54,596 nt of DNA from an uncultured Atopobium sp. (GTDB taxonomy: Bacteria > Actinomycetota > Coriobacteriia > Coriobacteriales > Atopobiaceae). The translations under genes were made by a program, and so were the position numbers. Shown one piece after another: positions 49,333 through 54,596 of the stretch (its first letter is position 1; each line of letters opens with the position of its first letter). Below the pieces are notes generated by a model, which saw only the letters and a list, made by a program, of their open reading frames with translations, searched no databases and had not been told where the DNA came from. The stretch is taken from the NCBI GenBank assembly GCA_938036925.1, contig CALHVU010000005.1:1-54596 (forward strand), given 5' to 3'.

Positions 49333-52197
49333 ATGGAAAAAGCAGGTGGACTAAGGCGTAATACAGAGCTCTTCTTACTATTTGTAGGAGCAATCCCTGT
49401 ATTTCTGCTGTACGCCATGTACATGATTACTGCTCGCTCAACGCTCAGCCTTGAGACAATGGCCGTTCCTATTGGCCTCTTTGCAGCATTTACCGTAGCT
49501 CACATTGCTATTAGGTTCCTTGCTCCCGCAGCAGATCCCGCCATTCTCCCCATTGTGTTTGTGCTCTCGGGAATTGGCATCACCATGGTCACCAGACTTG
49601 CACCAAATCTCGCAGTCAACCAAACGATTTGGCTCTTTATCTCTGTTGTTGTGATGATTGTGGTACTAGCGGTCATTAGAAATCTTGACGCGTTAGCACG
49701 CTACAAATACTCCATTGGTATTCTCGGCGTCATACTGCTTCTTCTGCCAATTGTTATTGGCCAGGATCGCTACGGCGCAAAACTCTGGATTTCTTTTGGC
49801 GCATTCACCTTCCAGCCTGGCGAGCTTGCAAAGATTGCCATTACGCTCTTCCTGGCATTTTATCTTGCACTGAATCGAGAAGCCCTATCGGTCTCCATGC
49901 GTTCTTTTGGACCTTTCCGCATTCCTCGCTTTAAAATGCTGCTTCCTCTGTTTGTCATGTGGGGCATCAGCCTGATTGTTGTTATTTTTGAACGCGACCT
50001 TGGTAGCGCTCTGCTCTTCTTCGTGTTCTTTGTCATCATGCTCTATGTAGCAACAGGTCGCGCAAGCTACGTTTTTGTCAGTATTGCGCTCTTGGCCATT
50101 GGCGGCGTGGTGCTTTATCACTTCTTTGGTCACGTTCAGACTCGTGTCAACATTTGGCTTAACCCCTTCAAAGATCCCGCTGGAGACGGCTACCAAATTG
50201 TCCAGTCCCTCTATTCCATCGCAGATGGAGGCCTTGCTGGCACCGGAATTGATAAGGGAATGCCTACGCTTATCCCTATTGTTGAGTCTGACTTTATTTT
50301 CTCGGCCATTGCTGAGGAGCTGGGACTCTTTGGCGGAGCGGCAATTATTACCCTGTTCCTGCTCCTTACTGTGCGCGGTCTTGCAACAGCTGCTCGTGCA
50401 AAGTCCGATTCATCTGCTTTTGCAGCTGCTGGTCTTACCAGTGTTTTGGCGTTCCAAACCTTCCTCATTGTTGCAGGCGTTACTAAGCTCATGCCTCTAA
50501 CCGGCGTTACCCTGCCCTTTATGAGTCAGGGCGGTAGCTCTCTTCTTTCCAGCTTTATCATTGTTGCCCTGCTGCTCAGGGCAGGTGACAAGGGAACTGG
50601 TCGCGAAACAGAGCTTGAGCCAAGCAAGAAAACGCTTGACTCCCAGAGGCTCGAAATTTCTTCTGGTGGAGCTCACGCCTCTTCCGTTTTGCATGGCAGC
50701 CACATCCGTGGAGGCTTTGGTCTGCAGTCTGAGGAATCTGGTGTTCTGGGACGTGTTGCTCTCGGAAAACGTCTGACCAATTTGGTTACCGTATTTACCC
50801 TCTTCTTCACCGTTCTTCTCGGCAACTTGACCTTCTTGATGGTCATTGACGCACCTAGACTTCAGGCGCTCCCTACCAACAACCACACTATTGCTAAGAG
50901 CGCATATGTTCAGCGCGGCGCCATCATGACTTCTGACGGCGTCACCCTGGCAGAGAGTGTCAAGCAAGACGACGGCACCTACGTGCGTAACTATCCACAC
51001 GACGGTATGGCTTCTCACACCGTTGGCTACATCTCTACCCAGTATGGAACTGCAGGTATCGAGTCCTCCATGAACGAGACGCTCACCGGACACGCAGATC
51101 ATTCCGACTGGAGAAGCGCTCTGTACTCGATGGCAGGTGTTAATACCGCTGGTTCAAGCGTTGTTTTAACCATCAATTCCCAGATGCAGGCTGTAGCAGA
51201 AGCTGCACTCCAGGGATATTCCGGCTCCATTGTTGTTATGGATCCAGCAACCGGAGCCGTGCTTGCAAAGGCTTCAAGCCCTTCATACACCCACGCTGAT
51301 CTGGGTACCATTATCGAGTCCGGTACCGGTAGTCAACTGGTCGACAGAACTACCCAGGCGCTCTACTCCCCTGGCTCGTCGTTTAAGACCGTTACACTTT
51401 CTGCTGGTATTGATACGCACACCACCACGCTGGACACCACCTATTCTGCTCCAGGAACTATGGAGCTTGGCGGTGGAACCATCCACAACTACGCCAACGA
51501 GGACATGGGCACTATTCCTCTGCGCGAGGCATTTGCTCGCTCTTCTAACACGGCGTTGGCGCAGCTTGGCGTAGCACTTGGCGCAGACAACCTGGTCAGC
51601 TATGCACGTGCCTTTGGTTATGGCACCGCACTTGGTCAGGACTTCTCCACTACACCATCGCTGATGCCAAATCCTGCCGAGATGACCACCTGGGAGCTTG
51701 GCTGGGCATCCTGCGGTCTTCCTGTTGGAGAGCATGCAAGCCCTGCAGGTCCTCAGACCACCGTCATGCAAAACGCTGTTGTCGCGGCTGCAATTGCTAA
51801 CGGCGGCGTGGTCATGAACCCTTACATTGTTGATCGCGTTCTCTCGCCAGAGGGAGCTGTTGTTTCTACAACGTCACCAAAATCGCTTGGACAGGCAGTG
51901 TCTGCGGATACCGCTGCGCAGGTCCGAGAGGCAATGTTGGGCGTTGTTGAATCCGGCACTGGTATGGGAGCTCGCGTTCCGGGTGTCAAGATTGCAGGTA
52001 AAACAGGTACGGCAGACGTCGAGAACGGTAACTTTAACTCGTTCTTCATCGGTTTTGCGCCTTACGACCACCCAACTCTTGTTGTTTCTGTTGTCATCGA
52101 AGGCAACGGCGAGAACGTTTTAGGTTACGGTGCTCAAGTTGGCGGACGTGTTCTTGCGCAGTGCCTGAACATCCAGGCTTTGGGAGCTGCTTCGTAA
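49333..52197 (+). CDS. SEDS glycosyltransferase fused to a penicillin-binding protein
   Basis: 954 residues in one open frame. Residues 1-415 are a complete FtsW/RodA (SEDS) membrane domain with RYGAKLWISFG, FQPGELAKIA, FERDLGSALLFF, GDGYQIVQSLYSIADGGLAG and the key VESDFIFSAIAEELG (Asp320 aligns with the essential SEDS aspartate). After a polar linker (420-478) comes one more helix (482-505) and a class B PBP: SxxK at Ser682 (SPGSSFK), SxN at 737-739 (SSN) and KTG at 890-892. In Streptomyces and Mycobacterium rodA and pbpA are separate adjacent genes at this place; here they are one protein, so polymerase and cross-linker are made 1:1. It lies inside the kinase cluster. Confidence 0.95.
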   Translation: MEKAGGLRRNTELFLLFVGAIPVFLLYAMYMITARSTLSLETMAVPIGLFAAFTVAHIAIRFLAPAADPAILPIVFVLSGIGITMVTRLAPNLAVNQTIWLFISVVVMIVVLAVIRNLDALARYKYSIGILGVILLLLPIVIGQDRYGAKLWISFGAFTFQPGELAKIAITLFLAFYLALNREALSVSMRSFGPFRIPRFKMLLPLFVMWGISLIVVIFERDLGSALLFFVFFVIMLYVATGRASYVFVSIALLAIGGVVLYHFFGHVQTRVNIWLNPFKDPAGDGYQIVQSLYSIADGGLAGTGIDKGMPTLIPIVESDFIFSAIAEELGLFGGAAIITLFLLLTVRGLATAARAKSDSSAFAAAGLTSVLAFQTFLIVAGVTKLMPLTGVTLPFMSQGGSSLLSSFIIVALLLRAGDKGTGRETELEPSKKTLDSQRLEISSGGAHASSVLHGSHIRGGFGLQSEESGVLGRVALGKRLTNLVTVFTLFFTVLLGNLTFLMVIDAPRLQALPTNNHTIAKSAYVQRGAIMTSDGVTLAESVKQDDGTYVRNYPHDGMASHTVGYISTQYGTAGIESSMNETLTGHADHSDWRSALYSMAGVNTAGSSVVLTINSQMQAVAEAALQGYSGSIVVMDPATGAVLAKASSPSYTHADLGTIIESGTGSQLVDRTTQALYSPGSSFKTVTLSAGIDTHTTTLDTTYSAPGTMELGGGTIHNYANEDMGTIPLREAFARSSNTALAQLGVALGADNLVSYARAFGYGTALGQDFSTTPSLMPNPAEMTTWELGWASCGLPVGEHASPAGPQTTVMQNAVVAAAIANGGVVMNPYIVDRVLSPEGAVVSTTSPKSLGQAVSADTAAQVREAMLGVVESGTGMGARVPGVKIAGKTGTADVENGNFNSFFIGFAPYDHPTLVVSVVIEGNGENVLGYGAQVGGRVLAQCLNIQALGAAS

Positions 52198-52297
52198 CAC
52201 TCAAAACCTCAAACGGTCTTCTCCCCAAGTAGTTGGGTGTGTTCTAAGATAGTAAGTGACGTGGCGAGAAAATCGCACGCTTGATAGGAGTTGAGTT

Positions 52298-54223
52298 ATG
52301 CCAGGTAGAATGCTCAGTGGGCGTTACCAGGTTCAAGACAAAATTGGTACCGGTGGAATGGCCACCGTTTACCGCGGACAGGACCAGGTTCTTGGTCGTA
52401 CTGTTGCCATCAAGATGATGCTGCCGCAGTACGCAAACGATCCTTCCTTTGCTGCCCGTTTTAAGCAGGAGGCTCAGGCTGCAGCGGCGCTCTCCAGTCC
52501 TTATATTGTCTCGATATACGACTGGGGTAAGGACGGCGAGTCCTACTACATTGTCATGGAGTATCTGCGCGGTACAGACCTTAAGAGTGGCATCCGCAAA
52601 CATGGAGCCCTTGATTCCCGTAAGGTCGCTCAGATTGGCTCTCAGATTGCTCAGGCGCTCTCTGTAGCACACCGTCACGACATCATTCACCGTGACATCA
52701 AACCACAGAACATCATGGTCCAGCCAGATGGCAACATCAAGGTCATGGACTTTGGCATTGCTCGTGCAAAGAACAGTAGTCTAACCACCGATAACTCTGT
52801 TCTTGGCACCGCCCATTACGTTTCTCCAGAGCAGAGTACGGGCAAGCCTTTGGGACCAACCACCGATATTTATTCCCTGGGCATTGTCATGTACGAGGCT
52901 GCAACTGGCCGCGTTCCCTTTGTTGGTGACGACGCTATCAGCGTTGCTATGAAGCAGGTCAACGAGGCTCCTCAGCCACCATCGCTGATCAACCCCAACG
53001 TTGACCCCGCACTCGAGGCAATCATTCTTCGTTGCATGGAGAAAAGCCCAGCTGACCGCTATCAGAGCGCTGACGAGCTTGCTCGTGCGCTGCGCGATTT
53101 TATTGCTGGCCGTGCCACTATTCCAAGTAACACCACCGTGAGCCCCCGCATTGTGACGCCACCTCAGCCAACTTCCAGGTTGGATCGTCGCGGCATCGAC
53201 GGCTCCAACACCTACATTACGCGCGGTGGCGACACTGGTCGCTTGAACCGCGTCCATTCTCGCGAAGAGGCTGATGAGCTTGACAGGCGCGAGAATAAAC
53301 GTCACAAGCGCAACGTTATTCTCGGCGTTTTAGGCGCTTTGGTTGTCCTGGCTCTTGCCGGCTTTGCTATTGCACAGATGCTCGGCAACTCCGCCCAGCA
53401 GTATCTGGTTCCACAGTTTGTTGGTCAGACAAAAGACCAGGCTACTCAGGCACTAAATGCTTCTGATAGCCACTTTAAGCTGGGAACTGTTACAGAAAGC
53501 TACAGTGATTCTGCTCCTGAAGGCCAGGTCATTGATCAGACACCAAGCGCTAACAAACAGGCTCCTGAAGGAACCGCGGTTAACCTTGTCATTTCTAAGG
53601 GCGCTAAACCTGCTGCTGCAGTTAAGGTGCCTGATCTTACCAACAAGAGTCCATCAGAGGCTGAGTCTGCTCTTGCTGCTGTTGGCCTCAAAGCAAGAAA
53701 TGGTGACTCGGTTGAGTCGGATGACGTAACCGTTGGTTATGTTGCAACACAGGAACCAGCCGCAGGTAGCGATGCTAAAGCTGGCGACACCATCACCTAT
53801 CACCTGTCTACTGGCAAGGGTAAGGCAGATGTTCCAGACGTCACCGAGATGACTGCCGAGCGTGCGTCCGATGTTTTGAAAGATGCAGGCTTCAAGGTAG
53901 ATACTCAGAAACAGCCTTCGTCGAGCGTTCCTGAGGGCCGTGTCATCTCCCAGTCTCCAGCTAACGGCAAGGCAGATAAGGGTTCCACGGTAACCATCGT
54001 TGTTTCTTCCGGTGCTCAGAGTGGCTCTGTTCCAAACGTTGTTGGCAAGGACTTTGAAACCGCTCAGTCCACGCTGGAAAACGCGGGCTTCCAGGTCAAC
54101 ACGGTTTGGGTCTACGATGACAACGTTGCAACCGGAAACGTAGTTGGCCAAACACCTTCAAGTGCTGCAGCTGGCGCTACTATCACCATCCGCGTCTCTA
54201 GCGGACCTCGTCCATCAGCGTAA
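52298..54223 (+). CDS. pknB: PknB-like Ser/Thr protein kinase with PASTA domains
   Basis: 641 residues. Kinase domain about 10-270 with IGTGGMATVYRG, VAIKMM, the catalytic loop IIHRDIKPQN and VMDFGIARA; the loop is normal HRD. A basic linker (about 300-345) leads to a single membrane helix (about 346-368, NVILGVLGALVVLALAGFAI), then four extracellular PASTA repeats (about 375-640; starts YLVPQFVGQT, VKVPDLTNKS, ADVPDVTEMT and GSVPNVVGKD). PASTA domains bind peptidoglycan fragments or lipid II, so this kinase senses cell-wall state. Start ATG 7 nt after AGGAG. Last gene of the cluster, with its own terminator. Confidence 0.96.
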   Translation: MPGRMLSGRYQVQDKIGTGGMATVYRGQDQVLGRTVAIKMMLPQYANDPSFAARFKQEAQAAAALSSPYIVSIYDWGKDGESYYIVMEYLRGTDLKSGIRKHGALDSRKVAQIGSQIAQALSVAHRHDIIHRDIKPQNIMVQPDGNIKVMDFGIARAKNSSLTTDNSVLGTAHYVSPEQSTGKPLGPTTDIYSLGIVMYEAATGRVPFVGDDAISVAMKQVNEAPQPPSLINPNVDPALEAIILRCMEKSPADRYQSADELARALRDFIAGRATIPSNTTVSPRIVTPPQPTSRLDRRGIDGSNTYITRGGDTGRLNRVHSREEADELDRRENKRHKRNVILGVLGALVVLALAGFAIAQMLGNSAQQYLVPQFVGQTKDQATQALNASDSHFKLGTVTESYSDSAPEGQVIDQTPSANKQAPEGTAVNLVISKGAKPAAAVKVPDLTNKSPSEAESALAAVGLKARNGDSVESDDVTVGYVATQEPAAGSDAKAGDTITYHLSTGKGKADVPDVTEMTAERASDVLKDAGFKVDTQKQPSSSVPEGRVISQSPANGKADKGSTVTIVVSSGAQSGSVPNVVGKDFETAQSTLENAGFQVNTVWVYDDNVATGNVVGQTPSSAAAGATITIRVSSGPRPSA

Positions 54224-54259
54224 TCACTGCGGCGTGCAATGTGCTCAACCAGTACGTTC

Positions 54260-54294
54260 AAGCCCTACAACCGTGTTTGGTTGCAGGGCTTTTT
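54260..54294 (+). terminator. Terminator of pknB
   Basis: AAGCCCTACAACC pairs with GGTTGCAGGGCTT (one G-U), 6-nt loop, followed by TTTTGC. It closes the kinase cluster. Confidence 0.9.
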
Positions 54295-54371
54295 GCTGCC
54301 ACAGAAATCGTTCGACAGCGGCACGTGTCGTCGCCGGAACCGGCGAAGCAAGCACTTCAGCACTGCGACCG

Positions 54372-54412
54372 TTTTATTGCTGCGATTATCACGACTGTCT
54401 CCAGCAATAAAA
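54372..54412. repeat. 11-bp inverted repeat in the final gap
   Basis: TTTTATTGCTG (54372-54382) and CAGCAATAAAA (54402-54412) pair perfectly across 19 nt. The gap after pknB (54295-54577) holds no supportable gene; this element and TCCGATCGGA near 54459 are all that stand out. It may be an operator for a gene beginning at the edge of the window. Confidence 0.5.
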
Positions 54413-54577
54413 TATCTTCGAATGACCGAGGCTACTTGCATCATTTTTCGGAATACGTCCGATCGGATCCATTTGCTGATGGCCGAACACACCTATGTCA
54501 GATAATCTGTCAAAAAGACGTATACATGACACTGAAAATAGCTAAGGCATGCAGATTATCGTCATTAGGTGTGTAAT

Positions 54578-54596
54578 ATGTCCGCAATTGAGCAGA
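54578..54596 (+). CDS. Possible start of a truncated gene at the window edge
   Basis: An ATG at 54578 opens a frame (M-S-A-I-E-Q) that runs off the end. AGG lies 9 nt upstream, a weak ribosome-binding site. Too little is visible to say what it is, or even that it is a gene. Confidence 0.2.

Noticed and set aside
50590..50770. A stop/restart between the SEDS and PBP halves (two genes)
   Set aside because: The frame is open throughout, and I see no ribosome-binding site plus start codon in the linker that would suggest an independent PBP gene.

Overview
The window reads as a chromosomal segment of an anaerobic, moderate-GC actinobacterium of the class Coriobacteriia, most like Lancefieldella/Atopobium. 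This rests on the look of the partial 16S rRNA, the FhaA-FhaB-PstP-SEDS/PBP-PknB signalling and cell-wall cluster typical of Actinobacteria, a pyruvate:ferredoxin oxidoreductase in a strict-anaerobe setting, a mannose-family PTS, and AT-leaning codon use. No database search was possible, so the genus is an inference.

Layout. 1-973 is the 5' part of a 16S rRNA gene on the minus strand, with a leader and a good promoter near 1200. From 1518 to 13778 almost everything is on the minus strand: a phosphohexomutase-like gene, galU, a DtxR-type regulator, an LCP cell-wall protein, murA and a complete F-type ATP synthase operon (atpBEFHAGDC). 14291-18362 carries upp, rpiB, tsaC, prmC and prfA. 18578-20302 is an unrecognised membrane protein. 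Then come dedA, the SRP RNA, a small membrane protein, a four-gene mannose-family PTS (IIA, IIB, IIC, IID), pgi and an unknown gene. trxA and a PAP2 phosphatase run rightward. A metallophosphoesterase, a LytTR two-component pair behind queT, and a MurT/GatD-like pair follow on the minus strand, then nifJ, an unknown gene and purH. A GNAT enzyme, gluQ, tRNA-Ser and tRNA-Arg run rightward. A small unknown gene, serS and tRNA-Leu lie on the minus strand, with a tiny membrane protein on the plus strand between serS and tRNA-Leu. 44743-54223 is the Ser/Thr kinase cluster, all rightward.

How it fits together. Several blocks serve the envelope: galU, murA, LCP, the MurT/GatD-like pair, PAP2, and the kinase/FHA/phosphatase cluster built around a single protein that fuses a SEDS glycosyltransferase to a transpeptidase. 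Others serve fermentative energy metabolism: PTS, Pgi, pyruvate:ferredoxin oxidoreductase and ATP synthase. The rest is translation and RNA processing housekeeping.

Most notable: (1) the natural RodA/FtsW-PBP fusion; (2) a MurT/GatD-like pair whose GatD partner has lost both catalytic residues; (3) a phosphohexomutase with a rewritten catalytic serine loop; (4) a short DNA motif, GGCGAGAA-N3-C, hand-counted 19 times against about 0.4 expected; (5) a perfect 30-bp palindrome beside a -10 box of a small unknown gene.
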